Assembly (NCBI RefSeq): GCF_002002885.1
Contig: NZ_CP019510.1
Coordinates: 5,952,001 to 6,016,000, forward strand
Reading direction: 5' to 3'
Length of the DNA: 64,000 bases
Origin: Janthinobacterium sp. LM6
Lineage (GTDB): Bacteria; Pseudomonadota; Gammaproteobacteria; Burkholderiales; Burkholderiaceae_D
This document shows, one piece after another, positions 34,024 through 42,772 of this stretch. Both the position numbers and the translations under genes were made by a program. Each line of letters starts with the position of its first letter. The stretch's first letter is position 1. Under the pieces are notes generated by a model. That model ran no database searches. It had not been told where the DNA came from and saw nothing but the letters and a program-made list of their open reading frames with translations.

Positions 34024-34758
34024 ATGCGTATTTTACTTGCCGAAGATGACAGCGTGCTGGCCGATGGCCTGACCCGTTCGCTGCGCCAGTCCGGTTATGC
34101 GATCGACTACGTCAAGACCGGGCAAGAGGCCGATACGGCCCTGTCCACCCAGGAATTCGACTTGCTGATCCTCGACCTGGGCTTGCCCAAGATGTCCGGG
34201 CTGGAAGTGCTGCGCCGCCTGCGCGCGCGCGCCTCGCTGCTGCCCGTGCTGATCCTGACGGCCGCCGATTCCATCGAGCAACGCGTGAATGGCCTCGACC
34301 TCGGTGCCGATGATTATATGGCCAAGCCGTTCGCCTTGTCGGAACTGGAGGCAAGAGTGCGCGCCCTGACGCGCCGCGGCGCCGGCGGCGGCGCCACCAT
34401 CATCAAGCACGGCCCCCTCAGCTACGACCAGGTGGGGCGCAGCGCCTACATCAACGACCAGATGCTCGACCTGTCGGCGCGCGAACTGGGCTTGCTGGAA
34501 ATCCTGCTGGGCCGCACGGGCCGCCTTGTTTCAAAAGAGCAACTGGTCGACCACTTGTGCGAATGGGGCGAAGAAGTGTCGAACAACGCCATCGAAGTGT
34601 ATGTCCACCGCCTGCGCAAGAAGATCGAAGTGGGCGGCGTGCGCATCGCCACCGTGCGCGGCCTCGGCTATTGCCTGGAAAAATACTCGGAAGCGGCGCG
34701 CCTGAACGCCGAAGCGGGCGAATCGGCAAGCCCGGCCAACGGACCCGCCAGCAAGTGA
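34024..34758 (+). CDS. OmpR-family response regulator
   Basis: 244 residues. Receiver domain: acidic pocket AEDDS, phosphoacceptor Asp51 in LLILDLGLPKMSG, Thr in LILTAADS, and Lys in DDYMAKPF. The C-terminal winged helix shows LSARELGLLEILLGRTGRLVSKEQL and NAIEVYVHRLRKKIE, typical of the OmpR/PhoB class and closest in feel to TctD/QseB. The ATG at 34024 has GGAAG upstream. Its stop overlaps the kinase start, and the symporter genes follow, so it probably controls them in response to a carboxylate or similar ligand; that is inference. Confidence 0.93.
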   Translation: MRILLAEDDSVLADGLTRSLRQSGYAIDYVKTGQEADTALSTQEFDLLILDLGLPKMSGLEVLRRLRARASLLPVLILTAADSIEQRVNGLDLGADDYMAKPFALSELEARVRALTRRGAGGGATIIKHGPLSYDQVGRSAYINDQMLDLSARELGLLEILLGRTGRLVSKEQLVDHLCEWGEEVSNNAIEVYVHRLRKKIEVGGVRIATVRGLGYCLEKYSEAARLNAEAGESASPANGPASK

Positions 34759-36287
34759 AGGCGCGCGAGGCGCCAGCGGACGAGGCGGACGACGACGACT
34801 GGTTCGAGCCGCCCACCACGGAGCAGGATGACACCATCGAGCATTCGCTGTTCGGCGAAATCCTCGACTGGATGCTGGCGCCCTTGCTGCTGCTGTGGCC
34901 GATGAGCATCGCCATCACCTATCTGGTGGCCAAGGGCATCGCCAATCAACCGTTCGACCATGCGCTGGAAGACAGCGTGACGGTGCTGACGCAGCAGGTC
35001 AAACAGGCCGATGGCGCGATGCTGCGCCACGTGCCGGACAAAAACGGCAAGGGCCGCGACTTCCTGCGCGGCGACGATGTCGACACACTGTATTACCTGG
35101 TGGTGGGCCCGCGCGGCGAATACCTGAACGGCGACCGCGATTTGCCGCCGCCGCAAGACCCCGACAAATACCGCAGCGGCATGGTGCTGTTTCGCAACGA
35201 TACTATCCATGGCACGCCCGTGCGCGTGGCGTTCAGCTATCTCGACATTCCTTCCGGCAACGACGATGAACCCAGCCGCGCGCTGGTGCAAGTGGCGGAA
35301 ACCCTGGAAAAGCGCGCCCAGCTGGCCAATGAAATCATCAAGGGCGTGATTTTGCCGCAGTTCATCATCCTGCCCGTGATCCTGGCCCTGGTCTGGTTTG
35401 CCCTGGCACGCGGCTTGTCGCCGCTGGCGCAATTGCAGGAACGCATACGCGCCCGCCCGCCCGACGATTTATCGCCCATCGAATCGGGCCAGGTGCCCGA
35501 GGAAATCACGCCGCTGGTCGGTTCGCTCAACGAGATGCTGGCGCGGCTGTCGCTGTCGATCGACATGCAGAAACGCTTCATCGCCGATGCCGCGCACCAG
35601 ATGAAGACGCCGCTGGCCGGCATGCGCATGCAATCGGAGCTGGCCCTGCGCCAGACCGACCACGACGAGATCCACCGCTCGCTGCTGCAACTGGCGAAAA
35701 GTTCGGAAGCGGCCACGCGCCTGGTCAACCAGCTGCTGGCCCTGGCGCGCGCGGAAAACCAGCCGCAGGCGGGCACGGCATTCGAACCGATCGAGCTGAG
35801 CGAACTGGCGCGCGGCGTGGTGCAGGACTGGGTGCAAGCCTCGTTTGCCCAGCATATCGACCTGGGCTTCGAGCAGCCCGCGTATTCGATCCTGATTTCC
35901 GGCAATGCCATGATGCTGCGCGAGCTGCTGAGCAACCTCATCGACAATGCCTTGCGCTACACGCCGGCCGGCGGCAGCGTCACGGTGCGCGTGCGCAGCA
36001 CCCTGGAACTGGCCATCCTGGAAGTGGAAGATACGGGCCCCGGCATTGCGCCGGCCGAGCGGGCGCACGTGTTCGAACGCTTTTACCGCATTCTCGGCAG
36101 CAATGTCGACGGTAGCGGCCTGGGCCTGGCCATCGTGCGCGAAATTGCCCAGCAGCATGGCGCCGAAGTCGATATTTTTAACAATCCGCGCGCGCAGTCG
36201 CCGAAGCTGCCGGGCACCCTGCTGCGCCTGAGCATCGCCCTGCTGTTGCCGGACGCGCCAGAAGAGGATGACATCACGTATGGATAA
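34755..36287 (+). CDS. Sensor histidine kinase (TctE/QseC-like)
   Basis: 510 residues from a GTG at 34755 that overlaps the regulator stop (GTGA). An acidic N-terminal tail precedes the first membrane helix (about 38-60), then a periplasmic sensor region of roughly 130 residues, a second helix near 200-220 and a HAMP-like linker. The dimerisation box is FIADAAHQMKTPLAGM (His281); the ATPase part shows LLSNLIDNALRYTPAGG, EDTGPGIAPAER, FERFYRI and GSGLGLAIV. It would phosphorylate the adjacent regulator. The stop overlaps the next gene by 8 bp. Confidence 0.93.
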   Translation: MKAREAPADEADDDDWFEPPTTEQDDTIEHSLFGEILDWMLAPLLLLWPMSIAITYLVAKGIANQPFDHALEDSVTVLTQQVKQADGAMLRHVPDKNGKGRDFLRGDDVDTLYYLVVGPRGEYLNGDRDLPPPQDPDKYRSGMVLFRNDTIHGTPVRVAFSYLDIPSGNDDEPSRALVQVAETLEKRAQLANEIIKGVILPQFIILPVILALVWFALARGLSPLAQLQERIRARPPDDLSPIESGQVPEEITPLVGSLNEMLARLSLSIDMQKRFIADAAHQMKTPLAGMRMQSELALRQTDHDEIHRSLLQLAKSSEAATRLVNQLLALARAENQPQAGTAFEPIELSELARGVVQDWVQASFAQHIDLGFEQPAYSILISGNAMMLRELLSNLIDNALRYTPAGGSVTVRVRSTLELAILEVEDTGPGIAPAERAHVFERFYRILGSNVDGSGLGLAIVREIAQQHGAEVDIFNNPRAQSPKLPGTLLRLSIALLLPDAPEEDDITYG

Positions 36288-36594
36288 GCCGAGCCCACCC
36301 GCTCCTCCCGCGCGGCCGGCGCGCACGGCCAGCCCCGAGCTGCAGGCGCGCCTCGATGTGCACTGGCGCAAGACGCGGCGCCTGACGGCCATCCTGCTGC
36401 TGGTCTGGCTGCTGACGGGCTTCCTGACCGTGTTTTATGCGCGCGAACTGTTACATTTGAATCTATTCGGCTGGCCGCTGCCCTTCTATATGGCGGCCCA
36501 GGGCGCCTCGCTCGTGTACCTGGCCATCATCGCCTTGTATGCCTGGCGCATGCGGCGCCTCGACCGGGCTTTTCATGCCGAGGAGCAAGCATGA
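36280..36594 (+). CDS. DUF4212 small subunit of a sodium/solute symporter
   Basis: 104 residues with two membrane helices (about 38-58 and 70-90) and the family segment WRKTRRLTAILLLVWLLTGF then YAWRMRRLDR. DUF4212 proteins occur beside VC_2705-type symporters and are thought to be a small partner subunit. It overlaps the kinase gene by 8 bp and the symporter gene by 4 bp (ATGA), so all four genes from the response regulator on look translationally coupled. Confidence 0.9.
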   Translation: MDKPSPPAPPARPARTASPELQARLDVHWRKTRRLTAILLLVWLLTGFLTVFYARELLHLNLFGWPLPFYMAAQGASLVYLAIIALYAWRMRRLDRAFHAEEQA

Positions 36595-38639
36595 GCAGCC
36601 AGCGCAGCTTCTTTGCGCGCCTGTGCCGCTACTACCTGCTGTTTACCGCCGGTTTCGCCGCCTTCCTGCTGGCCCTGTCGGTACTGGAACAGGAAGGCAT
36701 GCCGCGCGCATGGATCGGCTACCTGTTCATGCTCGTCACCATCACCCTGTACGCCACCATCGGCGTCATCAGCCGCACCTCGAACGTCACCGAATACTAT
36801 GTGGCGGGGCGCAGGGTGCCGGCCATGTTCAACGGCATGGCCACGGCCGCCGACTGGATTTCGGCCGCCAGCTTCATCAGCCTGGCCGGCGGCCTGTACC
36901 TGAACGGCTTCGACGGCCTGGCCTTCATCATGGGCTGGACGGGCGGCTATTGCCTGGTGGCGCTGCTGATCGCGCCCTACCTGCGCAAGTTCAGCCAGTA
37001 CACGATTCCCGATTTCCTCGCCGCCCGCTACGGCAGCGGCATCGACAAACGGGGCGCCAGCGTGCGCGTGGTGGCCGTGGCCGCCACCATCATCGTCTCG
37101 TTTACGTATGTGGTGGCGCAGATCTATGCCGTCGGCCTGATCGCCTCGCGCTTCACGGGCGTGGATTTTTCCGTCGGCATCTTCCTGGGCCTGGCCAGCA
37201 TCCTCGTCTGCTCCTTTCTGGGCGGCATGCGCGCCATCACCTGGACGCAGGTGGCGCAGTACATCATCATCCTCGTCGCCTTTCTGATTCCCGCCATGTG
37301 GCTGTCGGTCAAGCATGCGGACAATCCCGTGCCGCAGATCGCCTACGGCAAGGTGCTGCCGCAACTGAGCGCGCGCGAACACGTGCTGGAAACGGACCCG
37401 AAAGAAAACGAAGTGCGCGCCATCTTCCGCCAGCGCGCGCACAGCTACCAGGCGCGCATCGACGGCTTGCCCGCCTCTTGGGAACAAGGCCATCTGACGG
37501 CGCAGCGCCAGCTCGATAGTTTGCGCCAGCGCAATGCTTCGCTGTTCGACATCCGCAACGCGGAGCGCACCCTGATCGCCTATCCGAAAAGTCCGGACGA
37601 GGCACGCGTGCTGTGGCAGGCGGCGCAGGCGCAAAACCAGAAACGCGCCGAGCCGATCATTCCGCACGCGCAGCCGTTTCCCGCCGCCGACCGCGAGCAG
37701 TCTGACATCAAGCGCAACAATTTCCTGGCCCTCGTGTTCTGCATGATGCTGGGCACGGCCGCCCTGCCGCATATCCTGATGCGATCGTACACCACGCCGT
37801 CCGTGCACGAAACGCGCGTCTCCGTCTTCTGGACCCTGTTCTTCATCTTGTTGATCTACCTCACGATTCCCGCGCTGGCCGTGCTGGTCAAGTACGATAT
37901 TTACTCGGCCTTGGTCGGCACGCAATACGCGAACCTGCCCACCTGGGTGTCGTACTGGGCCAACGTGGACAAGCTCAGTCCCCTGATCAGCATCGTCGAC
38001 GTCAACCGTGACGGCATCGTGCAACTGGCGGAAATTTCCATCGACGCCGACGTGCTGGTGCTGGCCACGCCCGAGATCGCCGGCCTGCCCTACGTGATTT
38101 CCGGCCTGGTGGCGGCCGGCGGCCTGGCTGCAGCCCTGTCGACGGCCGATGGCTTGCTGCTGGCCATCTCCAACGCCCTGTCGCACGACATTTATTACAA
38201 GGTGGTCGATCCCACGGCCTCGACGCAAAAGCGCGTGACGATTTCAAAATTGCTGCTGCTGGCCGTGGCCTTCATCGCCGCCTACGCGGCCTCGCAAAAG
38301 CCGGCGGATATTTTGTCGCTGGTGGGCGTGGCGTTCTCCCTGGCCGCCTCGACCCTGTTTCCGCCGCTGGTGCTGGGCGTGTTCTGGAACCGCGCCAACC
38401 ACCAGGGCGCACTGGCCGGCATGCTGGCGGGCTTCGGCGTGTGCCTGTATTACATGCTGCACACGAGCACCATGCTGGGCGGTAATGCCAGCGGTCAATG
38501 GTTTCATATCGCACCCATTTCCGCCGGCATCTTCGGCGTGCCGGCCGGCCTGGCCGCCGCCGTGCTGGTCAGCTGGCTGACGCCGGCGCCTGGGCGCCGC
38601 AGCACGGGACTGGTCGAGCACATCCGGGCGCCGGAATAA
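36591..38639 (+). CDS. Sodium/solute symporter, VC_2705/ActP-like, with EF-hand-type loop
   Basis: 682 residues with about 13 membrane helices of the SSS family: TEYYVAGRRVPAMFNGMATAADWISAASF (cited by AGRRVPAMFNGMA) and SADGL-type LSTADGLLLAISNALSHD. Two features stand out: a soluble stretch of about 120 residues (roughly 250-365) rich in charged residues and, at 470-481, DVNRDGIVQLAE, which meets the EF-hand calcium loop pattern at positions 1, 3, 5, 6, 8 and 12. It likely imports a short organic acid such as acetate with sodium. It is coupled to the upstream two-component system and DUF4212 gene. Confidence 0.9.
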   Translation: MSSQRSFFARLCRYYLLFTAGFAAFLLALSVLEQEGMPRAWIGYLFMLVTITLYATIGVISRTSNVTEYYVAGRRVPAMFNGMATAADWISAASFISLAGGLYLNGFDGLAFIMGWTGGYCLVALLIAPYLRKFSQYTIPDFLAARYGSGIDKRGASVRVVAVAATIIVSFTYVVAQIYAVGLIASRFTGVDFSVGIFLGLASILVCSFLGGMRAITWTQVAQYIIILVAFLIPAMWLSVKHADNPVPQIAYGKVLPQLSAREHVLETDPKENEVRAIFRQRAHSYQARIDGLPASWEQGHLTAQRQLDSLRQRNASLFDIRNAERTLIAYPKSPDEARVLWQAAQAQNQKRAEPIIPHAQPFPAADREQSDIKRNNFLALVFCMMLGTAALPHILMRSYTTPSVHETRVSVFWTLFFILLIYLTIPALAVLVKYDIYSALVGTQYANLPTWVSYWANVDKLSPLISIVDVNRDGIVQLAEISIDADVLVLATPEIAGLPYVISGLVAAGGLAAALSTADGLLLAISNALSHDIYYKVVDPTASTQKRVTISKLLLLAVAFIAAYAASQKPADILSLVGVAFSLAASTLFPPLVLGVFWNRANHQGALAGMLAGFGVCLYYMLHTSTMLGGNASGQWFHIAPISAGIFGVPAGLAAAVLVSWLTPAPGRRSTGLVEHIRAPE

Positions 38640-38757
38640 CAGCGCATCCCGGCCATGGGATGAGATGGAGAAATTCCGCGACAGAACTATCGGAAAAGAC
38701 AGCGGCCCGGCAAAAAAGGAGTAGGCTGGAGGGCCGTTCCATTTACGAGGAAATCCC

Positions 38758-39984
38758 ATGCCGTCTGGAAAAATTCTTGTCGCCCAAGGGGGTGGTCCCA
38801 CCGCCGTCATCAACCAGTCGCTGGTGGGCGTGGTGCTCGAATCGCGGCGCTTTCAACATGTCACACGCGTGTATGGCGCGCTGCACGGCGTGCGCGGCAT
38901 CGTCAATGAAGAATTCGTCGATCTGACGCAGGAAACCAGCCATAACCTGGAACTGGTGGCCGCCACGCCGTCCTCGGCCCTCGGTTCCACGCGCGACAAG
39001 CCCGATATTGCCTACTGCCAGCAAATCTTCGAAGTGCTGCGCGCGCATGAAATCGAACATTTCTTTTACATCGGCGGCAATGACTCGTCCGATACGGTGC
39101 GCATCGTCAGCGAGGAAGCGCACAAGGCCGGCTATCCGCTGCGCTGCATCCATATCCCGAAAACCATCGACAACGACCTTGTCGGCAGCGACCACACGCC
39201 CGGCTTTCCCTCGGCCGCGCGCTTCGTCGCGCAGGCGTTCGCCGGCGCCAACCTCGACAACGCGGCCTTGCCCGGCGTGTACGTGGGCGTGGTCATGGGC
39301 CGCCATGCGGGCTTTTTGACGGCCGCCTCGGCGCTGGGCAAGAAGTTCCCCGACGACGGCCCGCACCTGATCTACCTGCCCGAGCGCGTCTTTGCGCTGG
39401 ATCAATTCCTCGCCGACGTGAAGGCCACGTATGAAAAACATGGCCGCTGCGTCATCGCCGTCTCGGAAGGCATCCACGACGCGTCGGGCGAGCCGATCGC
39501 CAGCCTGCTGGCCACACAGGCGGGCAATGCGGTCGAGCGCGATGCGCATGGCAACGTGCAATTGTCCGGCACGGGCGCGCTGGCCGACCTGCTGTGCGAC
39601 GAAATCAAGGCGAAACTGGGCATCAAGCGCGTGCGCGGCGATACCTTCGGCTATCTGCAGCGCTCCTTCATCGGCTGCGTCTCTGATGTAGATCAACGCG
39701 AAGCCCGCGAAGTGGGCGAAAAGGCCGTGCAATTCGCCATGTGGGGCGACCGCGACGGTTCCGTCGCCATCAAGCGCACGGGTTTTTATTCCGTCGATTA
39801 CGAGTTGCTGCCACTTTCCGATGTGGCGGGCAAGACACGCACCATGGAAGACGAATTCATCAGCGCCAGCGGCACGGACGTGACGGACGCTTTCCGGCTG
39901 TATCTGCGCCCGCTGCTGGGCTCGGGCATGCCGGACGCCTTCCGCCTGCGCGCAGCCAAGGTGGCAAAGGTGCTCAAGCCCTAG
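38758..39984 (+). CDS. pfp: 6-phosphofructokinase, pyrophosphate-dependent type
   Basis: 408 residues of the PFK family: ILVAQGGGPTAVINQSL, YIGGNDSSDTV, the catalytic PKTIDNDLVGSDHTPGF, VVMGRHAGFL and SEGIHDASG. In ATP-using PFK the two diagnostic places read GGDGS and PGTIDND; here an Asn/Asp pair and a Lys replace them, as in PPi-dependent enzymes. It should reversibly phosphorylate fructose 6-phosphate with PPi. It supplies the substrate of fba elsewhere in the window. The stop overlaps the convergent IclR gene by 4 bp. The phosphoryl donor is inferred from motifs. Confidence 0.88.
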   Translation: MPSGKILVAQGGGPTAVINQSLVGVVLESRRFQHVTRVYGALHGVRGIVNEEFVDLTQETSHNLELVAATPSSALGSTRDKPDIAYCQQIFEVLRAHEIEHFFYIGGNDSSDTVRIVSEEAHKAGYPLRCIHIPKTIDNDLVGSDHTPGFPSAARFVAQAFAGANLDNAALPGVYVGVVMGRHAGFLTAASALGKKFPDDGPHLIYLPERVFALDQFLADVKATYEKHGRCVIAVSEGIHDASGEPIASLLATQAGNAVERDAHGNVQLSGTGALADLLCDEIKAKLGIKRVRGDTFGYLQRSFIGCVSDVDQREAREVGEKAVQFAMWGDRDGSVAIKRTGFYSVDYELLPLSDVAGKTRTMEDEFISASGTDVTDAFRLYLRPLLGSGMPDAFRLRAAKVAKVLKP

Positions 39985-40829
39985 CTGTTTTCTGCCAGCA
40001 GCAGCGGCCGCAGCTTGACGGCCGCCTCCTTCAGTTGCGGCACGTGCTGCAGCAATTGCTCCACGGACTTTCTCGCCACGGGCGCGTGGCAGGCGACGGC
40101 CGCCACGATGCGCCCGTCGGCTGCGCAGATGGGCACGGCCACGGCGACCATGCCGTGCACGAATTCCTCGTCATCGATGCCGATGCCCAGGCGGGCGATG
40201 CGCACGATCTCGCGCTCCAGCAGCGCGGGATCCGTGATGCTTTTCGGCGTGCGCGCCTGCAGGGTCAGCATGGCCAGCAATTCGCGCCGCTCCAGCAGGG
40301 TCATGTGCGCCAGGAATAATTTTCCACTCGCCGTGCAATGCATGGGCGCGCGCGTGCCCAGCACCAGGTGCAGGCGCAGCGGTTCCTGGGTTTCAACGCG
40401 GTCCACATACACGATCGCATTGCCCTCCGGAATGGCCAGATTGCACGTCTCGCCCGTGGCCGCCACCAGGCTGCCCAGGATGCTGCGGCTCACGCGGATC
40501 AGGGCATTGTTGCGCAGGGTCGCCAAAGCCAGGTTGGTGGAAGCGGCACCCGGCACATAGCCGCGTCCGACGGGCGTGCGCAGCACATAGCCATGTTGCT
40601 CCAGGGTATCGAGCAAGCGCATCATGCTGGCCTTGGGCACCTGCATGCGCGCGGCCAGTTGCGACAGGGTCAAGGGCTGGCTGGCACTGGCCAGGTGCTC
40701 GATCAAACGCAGCACGCGCAAGCCCCGCGCCTCGTCGCCATGGCTGGCCGCCGCGCTCGCAGCCACCGCACCGCCCGCCGAGCCGTCTTCTTCGGCCTCG
40801 GCCTGCCGTTTTTGAAACGCATCATGCAT
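39981..40829 (-). CDS. IclR-family transcriptional regulator
   Basis: 282 residues. After a polar N-terminal tail of about 30 residues comes the winged helix (LRVLRLIEHLASASQPLTLSQLAARMQVPKASMMRLLDTLEQHGYV, cited by its PLTLSQLAARMQVPKAS core), then the IclR effector domain with YVDRVETQ, MHCTASGKLFLA and GMVAVAVPICAADGRIVAAVA. IclR proteins are usually repressors of catabolic genes. It is divergent from the GMC oxidoreductase, and a 17-bp palindrome of IclR type sits on the oxidoreductase promoter. Start at 40829 chosen by domain onset; an earlier ATG at 40913 would place it over the operator. Confidence 0.92.
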   Translation of the reverse strand: MHDAFQKRQAEAEEDGSAGGAVAASAAASHGDEARGLRVLRLIEHLASASQPLTLSQLAARMQVPKASMMRLLDTLEQHGYVLRTPVGRGYVPGAASTNLALATLRNNALIRVSRSILGSLVAATGETCNLAIPEGNAIVYVDRVETQEPLRLHLVLGTRAPMHCTASGKLFLAHMTLLERRELLAMLTLQARTPKSITDPALLEREIVRIARLGIGIDDEEFVHGMVAVAVPICAADGRIVAAVACHAPVARKSVEQLLQHVPQLKEAAVKLRPLLLAENS

Positions 40830-40866
40830 GTTCTGTTTCACCTCTCGCGTATGCGGTGGTTTCCGC

Positions 40867-40912
40867 TTGTCCCGGTGCTGCACGTCTTTTATAAATGGAA
40901 CCAGATGTTCCA
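40867..40912 (+). promoter_or_regulatory. Promoter and IclR-type operator of the GMC oxidoreductase gene
   Basis: TTGTCC (40867-40872) and TATAAA (40890-40895) are 17 bp apart and make a good sigma-70 promoter. Directly after it TGGAACcagatGTTCCA (40896-40912) is a perfect 6-5-6 palindrome like those bound by IclR regulators. It covers the expected start site near 40902, so a bound repressor would block transcription. It lies between the iclR-like gene and its divergent neighbour and may also affect the regulator's own promoter. Confidence 0.75.
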
Positions 40913-40992
40913 AAAATAATCAATAAAGACCAGTGTATCGCAAAAAACGCCCGCCGAGGCGGCGCGATGCCGCAACGCAGGAGACAAGAGCA

Positions 40993-42609
40993 ATGTTGCA
41001 AACACACTACGATTACATCGTCGTCGGCGCCGGTTCGGCCGGCTGCGTGCTGGCCAACCGCCTGTCGCACGACAGCAACAATCAGGTATTGCTGCTGGAA
41101 GCGGGCGGCAAGGACAACAATCCGTGGATACACGTGCCGGTCGGCTATTTCAAGACCATGCACGACCCGAATCTGGACTGGTGCTACCGCACGGAAGCGG
41201 ACGCCGGCATCGCCGGGCGCCAGCTGCAATGGCCGCGCGGCAAGGTCTTGGGCGGCTCCAGCTCGCTCAACGGTCTGCTGTATGTGCGCGGCCAGAAAGA
41301 AGACTACGACCGCTGGGCCGAGCTGGGCAACGCTGGCTGGAGCTATGCCGAGGTGCTGCCCTACTTCAAGAAATCGGAAGACCAGGAACGCGGCGCCAGC
41401 GATTACCACGGCGTCGGTGGCCCATTGAAGGTGTCGGACTTGCGCCTGCGCCGTCCCATCGCGGAACACTTTATTGCCGGCGCCACGGAAAGCGGCATCC
41501 CCTTCAATGCCGATTACAACGGCGCCACGCAGGAAGGCGTCGGCTACTTCCAGCAGACGGCCAGCAAGGGCTTGCGCTGGAGCACGGCGAAAGCCTTCTT
41601 GCGGCCGGCCCGCAAGCGCGCCAACCTGCGCGTGGAAGTGCGCGCGCAGATCACCCGCGTGCTGTTCGAGGGCAAGCGCGCCGTCGGCATCGAGTTTCGG
41701 CAGGATGGCCAGTTGCGCCAGGCGCGCGCCAGCGGCGAAGTGATTTTATGCGCGGGCGCCATCGGCTCGCCGCAAATCCTGCAATGCTCGGGCGTGGGAC
41801 CACGCGCACTGCTGGCTGACGTGGGCGTGCCTCTCGTGCACGACTTGCCCGGCGTGGGACAGAACCTGCAAGACCATCTGCAAATCCGCCTCGTCTTCAA
41901 GACGCGGCTGAAAACCCTGAACGATGAAGTCAACAGCCTGTGGGGCAAGCTGTGGGTGGGCATGCAATATGTGTTTTCCCGCTCGGGGCCGTTGACCCTG
42001 GCGGCCAGCCAGGTGACGGTATTTACCAAATCGTCACCCGAGGTGGAGCGGCCCGACATCCAGTTCCACATGCAGCCGCTAAGCGCCGACAAGCCGGGCG
42101 AAGGTGCGCATCCGTTTTCCGCCTTTACGTCGTCCGTGTGCCAGCTGCGCCCGCACAGCCGCGGTCACGTGTCGATCAAGTCCGCCGACCCGCTCGCCTA
42201 TCCGGGCATCTACCCGAACTACCTGTCCGACCCGCGCGACCAGCAGACGGCGATCGCCGCCCTGCGCGTGGCGCGCAGAATCGCCGCCGCGCCGTCGCTG
42301 GCGCCGCACATCATTGCCGAATTCGTGCCCGGCCCGCAATTCGAAACGGATGCGGAATTGCTGGATGCGGCGCGGCGCTTCAGCCAGTCGATCTACCACC
42401 CGAGCGGCACCTGCAAGATGGGCCACGACGCCATGGCCGTCGTCGATGACCGCCTGCGCGTGCACGGCATGCAGAACCTGCGCGTGGTCGACGCGTCGAT
42501 CATGCCGGAAATCGTCTCGGGCAACACGAACGCTCCCACCATCATGATCGCGGAAAAAGCGGCCGACATGATCCTGGCGGACGCCGTGCGGCTTCCCAGG
42601 GCGGCCTAG
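40993..42609 (+). CDS. GMC-family FAD oxidoreductase (choline-dehydrogenase-like)
   Basis: 538 residues. The FAD loop IVVGAGSAGCVLANRLS opens the protein. The two GMC signatures are present (GKVLGGSSSLNGLLYVRG and GAIGSPQILQCSGVG), and the C-terminal SIYHPSGTCKMG and MPEIVSGNTNAPTIMIAEKAA close it. Such enzymes oxidise primary alcohols to aldehydes; the motifs resemble choline or polyethylene-glycol dehydrogenases, but the substrate cannot be fixed. CAGGAGAC precedes the ATG at 40993. A transporter follows 163 bp later, and an IclR repressor is divergent, a typical small catabolic unit. Confidence 0.93.
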   Translation: MLQTHYDYIVVGAGSAGCVLANRLSHDSNNQVLLLEAGGKDNNPWIHVPVGYFKTMHDPNLDWCYRTEADAGIAGRQLQWPRGKVLGGSSSLNGLLYVRGQKEDYDRWAELGNAGWSYAEVLPYFKKSEDQERGASDYHGVGGPLKVSDLRLRRPIAEHFIAGATESGIPFNADYNGATQEGVGYFQQTASKGLRWSTAKAFLRPARKRANLRVEVRAQITRVLFEGKRAVGIEFRQDGQLRQARASGEVILCAGAIGSPQILQCSGVGPRALLADVGVPLVHDLPGVGQNLQDHLQIRLVFKTRLKTLNDEVNSLWGKLWVGMQYVFSRSGPLTLAASQVTVFTKSSPEVERPDIQFHMQPLSADKPGEGAHPFSAFTSSVCQLRPHSRGHVSIKSADPLAYPGIYPNYLSDPRDQQTAIAALRVARRIAAAPSLAPHIIAEFVPGPQFETDAELLDAARRFSQSIYHPSGTCKMGHDAMAVVDDRLRVHGMQNLRVVDASIMPEIVSGNTNAPTIMIAEKAADMILADAVRLPRAA

Positions 42610-42772
42610 CCGGCGCCCCGCGCCTTCCCCATTCCACCCGACCAAGGAGGATGCCAGCGGCAGGCAGACCGGCCCGCCCCTGTTGTACCGGCCGCCGCGC
42701 CAGCAGCGCGGTGGTTGTAACCCAACCATCTAAAAAAAATACATAATCGATATCGATTGGAGACTAGATATT

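Noticed and set aside
42651..42746. 31-codon frame after AAGGAGG between the GMC and MHS genes
   Set aside because: The Shine-Dalgarno touches the ATG with no spacing, so it cannot work normally, and the peptide has no recognisable feature.
42743..42765. ATCGATATCGAT palindrome before the MHS transporter as an operator
   Set aside because: Short, AT/CG-alternating and without a matching regulator or second site; not enough to call.
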